Part shown: in pieces, positions 34,530 through 42,506 of the stretch
How positions within the stretch are numbered: the first letter of the stretch is position 1
How the letters are laid out: each line of letters begins with the position of its first letter
Assembly: GCA_902470365.1 (NCBI GenBank)
Contig: CABRFZ010000005.1
Span: 1-64,000, forward strand
DNA length: 64,000 nt
Direction: 5' to 3'
From: an uncultured Collinsella sp.
GTDB taxonomy: Bacteria > Actinomycetota > Coriobacteriia > Coriobacteriales > Coriobacteriaceae
Program-made: the position numbers and the translations under genes
Notes under the pieces: model-generated
What the model saw: only the letters and a program-made list of their open reading frames with translations
Database searches by the model: none
What the model was told of the DNA's origin: nothing

Positions 34530-34592
34530 GGTCGAAAGCAGTAGTAGAATACCGTTCGAACCATAACCTACGATTGATTGCAGAGGGACTGG

Positions 34593-35726
34593 ATGCAGCA
34601 TTCGAATCATCGCACCGCAGCGCTCATTGCGTCGAAGCCGGCTCGTATCATCACGAGCGCCGTGCTCGCCGTTGCGCTGACGGCCACGCCGATGCTCTCC
34701 CCCGTTGCGGCGTATGCCGCCTCGCAGGCAACGCAGGACCAGCTTTCCGCAGCCCAGCAGAAGATCGAAGCCGCCACGAGCGCCTACAACGACGCCCGCA
34801 CCAAACTCGATGACCTGCAAAAGCAGATTGACTCCAATGAGGCAAGCATCGAGGAAATCGAGGCCAAGCTTCCCGAGCAGCAGGCCAAGGCAAGCTCCGC
34901 CATGCGCGATCTGTACAAGTATCAGAAGGGCACCAATCCCATCGTGAGCTTCCTGGTCAACGCACAGAGCCTGGGTGAGTTCATCACGACCTGCAAATAC
35001 ACCAACCAGATCACGAGCTCGAGCGTCGACGAGATCGAACAGCTCAATAACATGCAAACCGAACTCGAGCAGAACAAGGCTGAGCTCCAGCAGGCCAAGT
35101 CTCAGCTTGAGGCAGAGCAGAAAAACGCCGAGGATGCGCTGGCACAGGCCCAGCAGCTCCGCAGCGAGGCACAGGCAAAAGCCGAGCAGGAAAATGCCGC
35201 CGAGCTTGCCAAGCTTGAGGCCGATAAGGCCGCTGCCGCCGAGAAGCTCTCGGGCGAGGGCGTAAGCGGCAGCAATTCCAGCAGCCAGGCCACCAACACC
35301 AACACCACCATCGTCACCACGGTGAACAACGCCAATACCGGTAGCTCCGATTACGATTCGTTCATTAATGAGTGGACGAGCCGCATCGACAATTATCTCG
35401 CCGGCTCCCCCATGGCAGGCCAGGGCTATAACTTTGCCGTCGCCGCTTGGAATACCGGTGTCGACCCCCGTTGGTCCCCCGCCATCGCCTGCATCGAGAG
35501 CACCAAGGGCGCTTATTGCGCCAATTCTTACAACGCCTGGGGCTGGAGTGCCCGTGGCGGCGGTTGGCGCAGCTTTGGCAGCTGGAGCGAGGGCATCTTC
35601 GCTCACGTTGCCTATCTGGGCGCCAACTACGGCTCCACCCTTACCCCGGCAGCAGCCAAAAAGTACTGCCCGCCCACGTGGCAGGACTGGTACAACAAAG
35701 TCGCCGCTCAGATGAACCGCATCTAA
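34593..35726 (+). CDS. Secreted coiled-coil wall protein with lysozyme-like C-terminus
   Basis: A 377-residue exported protein. The signal peptide spans about residues 1-43 (ending AAYAAS). A long coiled coil rich in Gln, Glu, Lys and Ala follows (to about residue 215), as in PcsB-type cell-division wall proteins, then a Ser/Asn/Thr linker and a C-terminal domain (about 255-377). That domain has WNTGVDPRWSPAIACIESTKG, which resembles the catalytic Glu region of lytic transglycosylase/glucosaminidase folds. ATG at 34593 has AGAGGGACTGG before it. It probably acts in peptidoglycan remodelling. Confidence 0.82.
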   Translation: MQHSNHRTAALIASKPARIITSAVLAVALTATPMLSPVAAYAASQATQDQLSAAQQKIEAATSAYNDARTKLDDLQKQIDSNEASIEEIEAKLPEQQAKASSAMRDLYKYQKGTNPIVSFLVNAQSLGEFITTCKYTNQITSSSVDEIEQLNNMQTELEQNKAELQQAKSQLEAEQKNAEDALAQAQQLRSEAQAKAEQENAAELAKLEADKAAAAEKLSGEGVSGSNSSSQATNTNTTIVTTVNNANTGSSDYDSFINEWTSRIDNYLAGSPMAGQGYNFAVAAWNTGVDPRWSPAIACIESTKGAYCANSYNAWGWSARGGGWRSFGSWSEGIFAHVAYLGANYGSTLTPAAAKKYCPPTWQDWYNKVAAQMNRI

Positions 35727-35742
35727 GTGCAACTGCAAAGGG

Positions 35743-35763
35743 CCCCAATGGGGCCCTTTTCTT
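35743..35763 (+). terminator. Terminator between the wall protein and kinase genes
   Basis: GGGCCCC-AAT-GGGGCCC, followed by TTTTCTTTT, between converging genes. It should serve the plus-strand gene. Confidence 0.85.
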
Positions 35764-37143
35764 TTAGGTAGCGGAGGTATCGACGACGCCGGTCGCATTG
35801 GCAACCGCGACTATGACGATCATGCATAGGAGCAGCACACCCAATGCCTTGAGCCAGAGTTTCGCGAGTTTCTTGCCGCGATAGCTGTCGAGCAGCGCGA
35901 ATCGCCGACGAAGACGACGCTTGTCGAACAGCGCAAAATGCATAAGCACCATAAGGCCATCGACAAAGAAAAAATACTCGATTATGAGAAGCCACGTCGG
36001 GTAGCTTTGGTTTGCTCCCGTGGGGTGAAAGACGGCAAAGTGACTTCCGGCAAAGAACACAAGCAGCGAGAAGAAGACGAGCGTATTCCAAATGCGCCCC
36101 AGAGACTCCGGAACGCGAGAGAGCAGACCGCATGCAGTGGAGGCGGCAGGCCTAGGAAGCCCTGTGGGGTTCTGGAGCCCTTGGGGCGTCAACACCGTCT
36201 CCGAGGCCGGAGTACGGACAAGCACAGGCGCAGGAGGCCGCACGGGGCGACTTAGATCGTATGCCGCGCGCGTCGCCCGTCCCAACGCTTCCGCGCTCGC
36301 AAAACGCTTGGCCGGGTCGAGCGCCATCGACATGCAGACGGCATCGGCAAGTGGAGTGGGAATGCCGCATGCCTCACATTGCTCGCGCATGTCGAGCCCT
36401 GGTTTAGGGTCGACTCCCGTCAAGCAAAAGAACAACAGGGCCCCAAGTGCGTAGACATCGCTGCGCACGCTCGTCTGCCCAAACCCATACTGCTCGGGCG
36501 GCGCATAGGGTCGCGTGCCAAACTTGACGGTGTCAGCACCGGCGCCATCGCGCCATACGCGCGCGATCCCCAGGTCGATAATCACCAGCGATGAAAATGT
36601 CAGGCCGTCATCAGGCGTATAGTTGGCACCTGTCACGATGATATTCGACGGCTTGAGGTCGCGATGGATCACCGGCGCCGACGTCTCCCCCACCATTGCA
36701 AAACCGGCATGGAGCTCGCCCACGGCATCGCATAGGGCAGGATACAATTCACGCGCATAATCGGGGGTGGCTCCCAGACGGTCCACCAGCGCCCCGAGTG
36801 TCTCCCCTTCGATGTATTCCATAACCACGTTGAGCTCGTCGCCCACACGACGACAATCGACGATTCTGGGCAGGTGCTCAAAACGCCTGCCTGCCCGCTG
36901 AGCGGCAAACAGACGCTCGTATGCCCCGCCGATTTGAGCCGAAGCATCGATGCGTTTACGAACAAAGGGACCGAGCGAACCACCGCCGGTTCCTTCAAAG
37001 TACACGAGCTCGGTTGTTTCAACGGACGAGCGCTTAAGTACACGCTCCACGCGATAGCTGTCGTCGCAATCGAGCGACGCCAGGTGCTCGGCAAGCGCTG
37101 CGGTCAGCTCGTCATCGGAATATGTTGGGCTCTGAGTATCCAT
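35764..37143 (-). CDS. Membrane-bound serine/threonine protein kinase
   Basis: A kinase of about 459 residues. Active-site parts are VIHRDLKPSNIIV (catalytic loop), IDLGIARV (DLG in place of DFG), KFGTRPYAPPEQYG (activation segment) and SDVYALGALLF. The glycine-rich loop and the ATP Lys are less clear (VRKRID may carry the Lys). The C-terminus has three hydrophobic segments near residues 340-450, so the catalytic domain faces the cytosol. The start is uncertain: 37143, 37152 or 37155. It shares an operon with an HTH-like protein gene upstream. Targets are unknown. Confidence 0.87.
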   Translation of the reverse strand: MDTQSPTYSDDELTAALAEHLASLDCDDSYRVERVLKRSSVETTELVYFEGTGGGSLGPFVRKRIDASAQIGGAYERLFAAQRAGRRFEHLPRIVDCRRVGDELNVVMEYIEGETLGALVDRLGATPDYARELYPALCDAVGELHAGFAMVGETSAPVIHRDLKPSNIIVTGANYTPDDGLTFSSLVIIDLGIARVWRDGAGADTVKFGTRPYAPPEQYGFGQTSVRSDVYALGALLFFCLTGVDPKPGLDMREQCEACGIPTPLADAVCMSMALDPAKRFASAEALGRATRAAYDLSRPVRPPAPVLVRTPASETVLTPQGLQNPTGLPRPAASTACGLLSRVPESLGRIWNTLVFFSLLVFFAGSHFAVFHPTGANQSYPTWLLIIEYFFFVDGLMVLMHFALFDKRRLRRRFALLDSYRGKKLAKLWLKALGVLLLCMIVIVAVANATGVVDTSAT

Positions 37144-37241
37144 AGCCTCCATCATAGCGCAGGGCGCAGACACCCCATGGCATCTGCGCCCCGTTCGTTT
37201 GCATCGTTGTTCGGCAGCTCCGCCGGCTCAGATATCAGCCG

Positions 37242-37664
37242 CTAACCCACCGTCTCCTCGCCAAAGCGATACAGCTCCTCGTTGACCTTTTGGAGGCTGC
37301 ACCCGCGATCGATGCAAAAGATGATAATCGCATCGCGGCGGTCCTTGCAGTTAAGGACGCTTACCCCGGCAGCCGTCAGCGCACGGTTGGTCTCTTTGAG
37401 CGTCAGCGCCATCGCAAAGGCAATCTGCAGCACCTTATTGCGGCTCGGATGCCGCGCACCGGTAAAGATCTGATAGCCAAAGGTCTCATTGAGATCGGCC
37501 ATACGAACCACGCGCGAGCGCTCCAAGCCCTTTTCCTGTAGTAGCTGCTTCAGGTAGTCCGAAAGCGACGGGGCGGCAAAGTCGTGCTCTTTGATATAGC
37601 CATCGATGTTCGGCGCGTCGAGAAGCTCATTGAGCAACTCCTCGGTCAGCTTTTTATCGGGCAT
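37242..37664 (-). CDS. Helix-turn-helix-like protein in the kinase operon
   Basis: A 140-residue helical protein. Residues about 48-95 (ERSRVVRMADLNETFGYQIF, then PSRNKVLQIAFAM) resemble an XRE-type HTH core. GGAGGTGAAGTCGT precedes the start. It lies 98 bases upstream of the kinase gene on the same strand. A regulator of, or substrate for, the kinase is possible; nothing shows which. Confidence 0.7.
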   Translation of the reverse strand: MPDKKLTEELLNELLDAPNIDGYIKEHDFAAPSLSDYLKQLLQEKGLERSRVVRMADLNETFGYQIFTGARHPSRNKVLQIAFAMALTLKETNRALTAAGVSVLNCKDRRDAIIIFCIDRGCSLQKVNEELYRFGEETVG

Positions 37665-37696
37665 ACGACTTCACCTCCCCCAGTGCATACAACATG

Positions 37697-38140
37697 CTAG
37701 AAACCGCTTACGTCCGAACGCTCCCAGCTAGCAACCTGGTCGGGAGACACCGTACCCAGCGCCTCGAACTTCCAAGAGCCGCCCGCCTTCAGATGATTGG
37801 TGTTTGCAAGAGCCGTTCCAACCTGGTTGCCATCGGCATCATACAGAACATATTCGATCTGAATGTAGCTCTTTTCCTTGTCCGTGTTATTGGTCAGCGT
37901 GCCCGTGATCTTATAGGCAAACTGATTGGAGGTGTCTTCAGCCTCGTCAGCAATGGTATACGGTTCTTGCGGTTCTTTTTGCTCCTCAGCCTGCTGTGTC
38001 GCCTCGGCAGGCTTTGCCGAATCGCTCGCAGACGAATCGGTTGAATTGCCACCCATAGAGCCCACGGCACCGACAATAACCAGCACCACGATGACGCCTA
38101 GGACAATCTTGCCGATCGGCTTCTTTCCCTCTTTTGCCAT
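37697..38140 (-). CDS. FxLYD domain protein with N-terminal membrane anchor
   Basis: A 147-residue protein with a basic start (MAKEGKKPIGK), one hydrophobic segment (about residues 11-28), a Ser/Glu/Gln-rich linker, and a C-terminal beta domain carrying YVLYDADG, the FxLYD motif. It is probably outside the membrane. Its function is unknown. Its ribosome site is buried in a perfect 14-bp hairpin (38146-38199), so translation is likely controlled. It precedes the HTH-kinase pair on the same strand by 32 bases and may belong to that operon. Confidence 0.78.
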   Translation of the reverse strand: MAKEGKKPIGKIVLGVIVVLVIVGAVGSMGGNSTDSSASDSAKPAEATQQAEEQKEPQEPYTIADEAEDTSNQFAYKITGTLTNNTDKEKSYIQIEYVLYDADGNQVGTALANTNHLKAGGSWKFEALGTVSPDQVASWERSDVSGF

Positions 38141-38145
38141 TATTC

Positions 38146-38199
38146 ATCCTTCCTACGATCCGGCTACCGTGCCGGTACACAGCACATCGTAGGAAGGAT
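38146..38199 (-). promoter_or_regulatory. Hairpin sequestering the FxLYD gene ribosome site
   Basis: ATCCTTCCTACGAT (38146-38159) pairs perfectly with ATCGTAGGAAGGAT (38186-38199). On the minus strand the second half of the stem holds the Shine-Dalgarno AGGAAGGAT, five bases before the ATG. The 26-base loop can form its own CCGGC/GCCGG stem. Confidence 0.75.
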
Positions 38200-38304
38200 T
38201 GAACTTGAATTCATTAGCTGAGAGCTAAGGCTGCGGTAAACGACCAATGCAGTTATCCAAACGCCGAGCAAACGCACTGCGCGCGACCGTCTGCTGGCAG
38301 TGCA

Positions 38305-38628
38305 TCAACCCACCGTGACGGATTCCCCGGTAAAGGCACTGATCATCAACAGGACAAAGAAAACAAGGTAGCTGGCACTCAGCAGGTACGCAATGATCAG
38401 AAAGACGACCCAGCCGACATTGGTTTTACCGTCGGCACGGCGTTGCTCGCGATTGCGGCAGAGCCAAATCGTCACGCCGATGGCAGTGATAAACAGCACG
38501 AGCGCCGCCGCGGCAAGCCCGGCAAGCGCAAACATCACGCCAATGCTCACAGCAATAACCGGAAGCAGCAGCAAACCGCACCCGCATCCACCCGGACTAT
38601 ATACGGCAGACTGTCGGCGTCGTTCCAT
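38305..38628 (-). CDS. Small membrane protein of unknown function
   Basis: A 107-residue protein with a Gly/Cys-rich segment (PGGCGCGLLLL) and three hydrophobic segments (about residues 16-36, 38-58 and 73-97). The start at 38628 is two bases past the M20 gene stop, with GGAG from that gene end as ribosome site, so the two are coupled. I do not recognise the family. Confidence 0.65.
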   Translation of the reverse strand: MERRRQSAVYSPGGCGCGLLLLPVIAVSIGVMFALAGLAAAALVLFITAIGVTIWLCRNREQRRADGKTNVGWVVFLIIAYLLSASYLVFFVLLMISAFTGESVTVG

Positions 38629-38630
38629 CG

Positions 38631-39818
38631 TCACTCCATCACAAGCAATCGTTTATAGACATCGAGGCCTTTGAGTAGGATTTCCTCGTCAAAGAGCATG
38701 CTATCGGTATGCAGAGCGCTTGTGGCATAGGCGGGGCAGCCATCCGAATCACTCGGGTTGTCTTGGTCCTCTGGCATACCCGTGCCCAGCAGGAAAAACA
38801 CGCCCGGCAGATAGCGTTGATAGAACGCGAAATCCTCGGCGATCAGCAGCGGCTCATCCACGAGCTGTAGCTCGGGCAAGGCAGGCGCGACATTGGCAAA
38901 TAGCTCGGGGTCGTTGTCGACCGGCGGATAGCCCTCGGCAAAGTCGAGATCATACGTGCAGCCCGTTGCGGCACAGGCATCGTCCAGCACGCGGCGCACG
39001 CCTTCGCGCGCCCGGTCGAACATGTCGTCCGTAAACACACGCAGGCTTCCGGCCACATGGGCCTCCCCCGCCACCGCGTTGCAAACGGTGCCAGCCTGCA
39101 GCAGGCCAAACTTGCCGATACAGGGTTCGTCGGTGCCCAGCTCGTCCATCAGTTCGCGCTCGGCAACCAAGAACTTGGCAGCCGCCAGCGCCGCATCGTG
39201 CGATTCCTCGACCGGAACGCCATAGGTCTTAGCGATATGGATGCTCGTCCCGTGAATATGAATGTGTGTCTCACTCGAACGCGCCAGCAGCGGACCGGAA
39301 CAACTCGCCAACGTGCCGGCAGGCAGATCGGGCCACACATGGAAGCCAAAAATGCGGTCAGCCCCATAGCGCTCGAACACACCGCTCTCGCATACCGTCT
39401 TGGCACCACCGGTCGTTTCCTCGGCCGGCTGGAACACAAAGAGAACGTTGCGCCTAATGGCGCCCGGCTGCTCGCGAATCGTACGGTCGACATACGTCGC
39501 GGCGGCAAGTGCCATGGCCATGTGTCCGTCATGTCCGCAAGCGTGCATCTTGCCGGGATGGATCGAGGCAAAGGCCGCTCCCGTCGCCTCCGCGATGGGC
39601 AGCGCATCCATATCGGCGCGAATCGCCGTGGCACGCGCGGCACCAACGCCAGCGTCGAAGAAAGCGCAGACGCAGCTGGGACACGGATGGGTCACCTCGC
39701 AAGCGAGCGGCGCCAACACGCCCTCGATATAGGCGATAGTCTGCGGAAGATCGAAATCGAGCTCCGGAATGCGATGGAGATCGCGGCGATAGCGACGGAG
39801 TTCTTGGAGCTCGGTCAT
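38631..39818 (-). CDS. M20 family amidohydrolase/deacylase
   Basis: A 395-residue zinc-dependent amidohydrolase. Metal and catalytic motifs are RADMDALPI, HACGHDGHMAMAL, FQPAEETTGGAK and GFHVWPDLPAG. The family includes hippuricase, indole-acetyl-amino acid hydrolases and N-acetyldiaminopimelate deacetylase. The lysine operon transcribed divergently from it encodes DapH, which makes N-acetyl intermediates, so a deacetylase role in lysine synthesis fits but is not proven. AAGGGATTCTCT precedes the start at 39818; the frame is open to 39902 without a ribosome site. Confidence 0.85.
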   Translation of the reverse strand: MTELQELRRYRRDLHRIPELDFDLPQTIAYIEGVLAPLACEVTHPCPSCVCAFFDAGVGAARATAIRADMDALPIAEATGAAFASIHPGKMHACGHDGHMAMALAAATYVDRTIREQPGAIRRNVLFVFQPAEETTGGAKTVCESGVFERYGADRIFGFHVWPDLPAGTLASCSGPLLARSSETHIHIHGTSIHIAKTYGVPVEESHDAALAAAKFLVAERELMDELGTDEPCIGKFGLLQAGTVCNAVAGEAHVAGSLRVFTDDMFDRAREGVRRVLDDACAATGCTYDLDFAEGYPPVDNDPELFANVAPALPELQLVDEPLLIAEDFAFYQRYLPGVFFLLGTGMPEDQDNPSDSDGCPAYATSALHTDSMLFDEEILLKGLDVYKRLLVME

Positions 39819-39965
39819 AGAGAATCCCTTCGTGAGGCACATCTGTTGCAACTTATTGTGATACAGGATTGTGGCACACATGTTTCCAGCATATTGCTGC
39901 ATTTTTTAAACGTTATATACGAATACTCTTGTTTGGTAAAGTGCAACGTGATAGGGTCTTTACCA

Positions 39966-40128
39966 CTTGATAGAGGCGCGGGCACGAAGAGCCGCGGGCG
40001 AGCCGGCAGGCTTTGACCCCGTGGGGAGGCGAAACCCGCCGAACTGGGTTTTTCGGGCACGAACAACCTGGTGGGCCTGTGGGAAACACCCACAGGACTG
40101 TCTGCAGCAATGCGGGAGCGCTATCCGG
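39966..40128 (+). promoter_or_regulatory. Lysine riboswitch
   Basis: The leader upstream of lysA-dapA has the L-box hallmarks in order: GATAGAGGCGCG (39969-39980), GAAGAG, AGGCGAAA with CGCCGAA (about 40027-40049), a hairpin GTGGG/CCCAC, GGACTGTC and GGGAGCGCTATC. The P1 stem pairs GATAG with CTATC. Lysine binding should reduce expression of the lysine genes downstream. The residue between 39819 and 39965 holds the divergent promoter region; no gene was seen there. Confidence 0.9.
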
Positions 40129-40196
40129 ACATTGGGTCCACGCTATGCGGATTCGATGCGCAGATGGCGCCGTCTGGATAGCGAGGTTTACGGGAC
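40119..40196 (+). promoter_or_regulatory. Expression platform of the lysine riboswitch
   Basis: CGCTATCCGGAC (40119-40130), which includes the P1 3' strand, can pair with GTCTGGATAGCG (40172-40183) next to GAGG, the likely ribosome site. A second CGCTAT at 40141-40146 competes for the same target. There is no T run, so control is probably at translation. Confidence 0.55.
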
Positions 40197-42506
40197 ATGG
40201 CATTGACCCCCAACGAGGCATATGCGGCCAAGCAGCCGTTTGTGGACAAGGAGACACTCGAGCATATCGTCGAGCAGTTCCCCACGCCGTTTCATCTATA
40301 CGACGAGGCGGGCATCCGCCGCAACATGCAAGAAGTGCGCGACGCCTTTGCATGGAACCCGGGCTTTAAGGAATACTTTGCCGTCAAGGCCAACCCCAAC
40401 CCGGCGCTCATCTCCATTCTCAACGAATACGGCTGCGGCTGCGATTGCTCGAGCTATACCGAGCTCATGATCGCCCGCTCGCTGGGCATCACGGGACACG
40501 ACATCATGTTCTCGTCCAACGACACGCCGGCTGCCGACTTTGAGCTCGCCAACAAGCTGGGTGCCATCGTCAACTTTGACGACATCAGCCACATCGAGTT
40601 CTTTGAGCGTGTTGCGGGGCCCATCCCCAAAACGGTCAGCTGCCGCTTTAATCCAGGCGGCCTGTTCCAACTCTCCAACGGCATCATGGATAACCCCGGC
40701 GACTCCAAGTACGGCATGACCACCGAGCAACTCTTCGAGGCCTTCCGCACGCTCAAGGCCAAGGGTGCCGAGGACTTTGGCATCCACGCATTCCTTGCCA
40801 GCAACACCGTCACCAACGACTATTACCCCAAGCTTGCGCGCATCCTCTTTGAGCTTGCCGTGCGCCTGGAGCGCGAGACCGGCACACACGTCGCCTTCAT
40901 CAATCTATCCGGCGGCGTCGGCATCCCCTACCTGCCCGAGCAGCAGGCCAACGATATCCATGCCATCGGCGAAGGAGTGCATGCGGCCTACGACGAAATT
41001 CTGGTTCCCGCTGGCATGGGCGACGTGGCCATCTGCACCGAGATGGGCCGCTTTATGATGGGCCCCTACGGCTGCCTGGTCACCAAAGCCATCCACGAAA
41101 AGCAGATCTACAAGGACTATATCGGTGTCGACGCAAGCGCCGTCGATCTGATCCGCCCCGCCATGTATGGCGCCTACCACCACATTACGGTAATGGGTCA
41201 GCCGGGTGGCGCCGACAAGACCGCGGCGCCTGTCACAAACACGTACGACATTACGGGCAATCTGTGCGAGAACAACGACAAGTTCGCCATCGACCGCGAG
41301 CTACCGCAGATCGACATGGGTGATGTGCTCGTGATCCATGATACCGGCGCGCATGGCTACTCCATGGGCTACAACTACAACGGCCGCCTGCGCTCCGCCG
41401 AGGTGCTGCTGCGCCCCGACGGCTCGGCCGACCTTATCCGCCGCGCCGAGCGCCCGGGCGATTATTTTGCCACGCTCGACGTGCTGCCGTGCGGCCGTGA
41501 GCTGCTGGCCAAATCGCGTGCCGAAAGCGCTCGTCGTCGCGCTCAGGACGAGAGCCTGGCCGTCGCCGCCCAATGGAACAAACGCATCCAGATCGCGGAA
41601 GCGAAGGAGAAGAACATGGATATCCGCAACCTCGAGGGCTCGATCGTCGCCCTCGTCACGCCGTTTAAAAAGGACGGCAGCGTCGACTTTGACGCGCTCG
41701 AGCGCCTTATCGATTTCCACTTGCAAAATGGCACCGACGCCATCCTCACCCTGGGCACCACCGGTGAGAGTGCCACGATGACCGATGACGAAGACAACTC
41801 CGTCGTCGCCGCCGTGGTCAAGCATGTTGCAGGACGCGTCCCCGTCATCGCCGGCTCGGGCTCTAACTCCACGCAGACCATGCTCACCAAGTCACTCACT
41901 TACCAGGGCCTGGGCGCCGACGGTCTGCTGCTCATCACCCCCTACTACAACAAGTCCAACGAAGAGGGTATCTACCAGCACTTTAAGACCGTGGCCGATG
42001 CCGTGGACATCCCCTGCATCCTGTACAACATCCCCGGCCGCTGCGGCTGCGGCATCAGCGAGCGCAACGTAGAGCGCCTGGCCGCACATCCCAACATCAT
42101 GGGTATTAAGGAAGCCTCGGGCAACGTCGCTTACGCGGCCAAGATCGCCCACCTGCTGTCCGACGACTTCCGCATGTACTCGGGTGAGGATGCGCTCACT
42201 GTGCCGCTCATGAGCCTGGGCGCCTCAGGCACCATCAGCGTGTGGGCCGATGTTCAGCCGCAGCTCGTGCACGATATGTGCCGCGCCTATCTGGACGGCG
42301 ACGTGGAGCGCGCCAGCGATATACAGATTGCCGGCCAGCCGCTCATCAATGCCCTCTTTAGTGAGGTCAACCCCATCCCCGTCAAAGAGGCGCTCGCTCA
42401 AATGGGTATGATCGAGGCAAACTACCGCATGCCGCTGTGCCCCATGGCAGACGACACGCGCTCTGCACTTACCGATGCCCTGAAGGGAGCTGGTCTGCTT
42501 GATTAA
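40197..42506 (+). CDS. lysA-dapA: Fused diaminopimelate decarboxylase and dihydrodipicolinate synthase
   Basis: A 769-residue in-frame fusion joining the last and an early step of lysine synthesis. Residues 1 to about 440 are LysA: PLP Lys64 in YFAVKANPNP, the glycine loop LSGGVGIPYLP, CTEMGRFMMGP and CENNDKF. A basic helical linker (about 441-473) leads to a full-length DapA (474-769) with LGTTGESAT, LYNIPGR (Tyr) and GIKEASGN (Schiff-base Lys). GAAGGAGAAGAAC stands before the DapA Met (41616), in frame, so DapA may also be made alone. A lysine riboswitch lies upstream. dapB follows with an eight-base overlap. Confidence 0.93.
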   Translation: MALTPNEAYAAKQPFVDKETLEHIVEQFPTPFHLYDEAGIRRNMQEVRDAFAWNPGFKEYFAVKANPNPALISILNEYGCGCDCSSYTELMIARSLGITGHDIMFSSNDTPAADFELANKLGAIVNFDDISHIEFFERVAGPIPKTVSCRFNPGGLFQLSNGIMDNPGDSKYGMTTEQLFEAFRTLKAKGAEDFGIHAFLASNTVTNDYYPKLARILFELAVRLERETGTHVAFINLSGGVGIPYLPEQQANDIHAIGEGVHAAYDEILVPAGMGDVAICTEMGRFMMGPYGCLVTKAIHEKQIYKDYIGVDASAVDLIRPAMYGAYHHITVMGQPGGADKTAAPVTNTYDITGNLCENNDKFAIDRELPQIDMGDVLVIHDTGAHGYSMGYNYNGRLRSAEVLLRPDGSADLIRRAERPGDYFATLDVLPCGRELLAKSRAESARRRAQDESLAVAAQWNKRIQIAEAKEKNMDIRNLEGSIVALVTPFKKDGSVDFDALERLIDFHLQNGTDAILTLGTTGESATMTDDEDNSVVAAVVKHVAGRVPVIAGSGSNSTQTMLTKSLTYQGLGADGLLLITPYYNKSNEEGIYQHFKTVADAVDIPCILYNIPGRCGCGISERNVERLAAHPNIMGIKEASGNVAYAAKIAHLLSDDFRMYSGEDALTVPLMSLGASGTISVWADVQPQLVHDMCRAYLDGDVERASDIQIAGQPLINALFSEVNPIPVKEALAQMGMIEANYRMPLCPMADDTRSALTDALKGAGLLD
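41601..41618 (+). promoter_or_regulatory. Internal ribosome site before the DapA domain
   Basis: AAGGAG (41604-41609) lies six bases upstream of ATG 41616, in frame with the fused gene. It could start a free 296-residue DapA, or be a relic of formerly separate genes. Confidence 0.6.
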
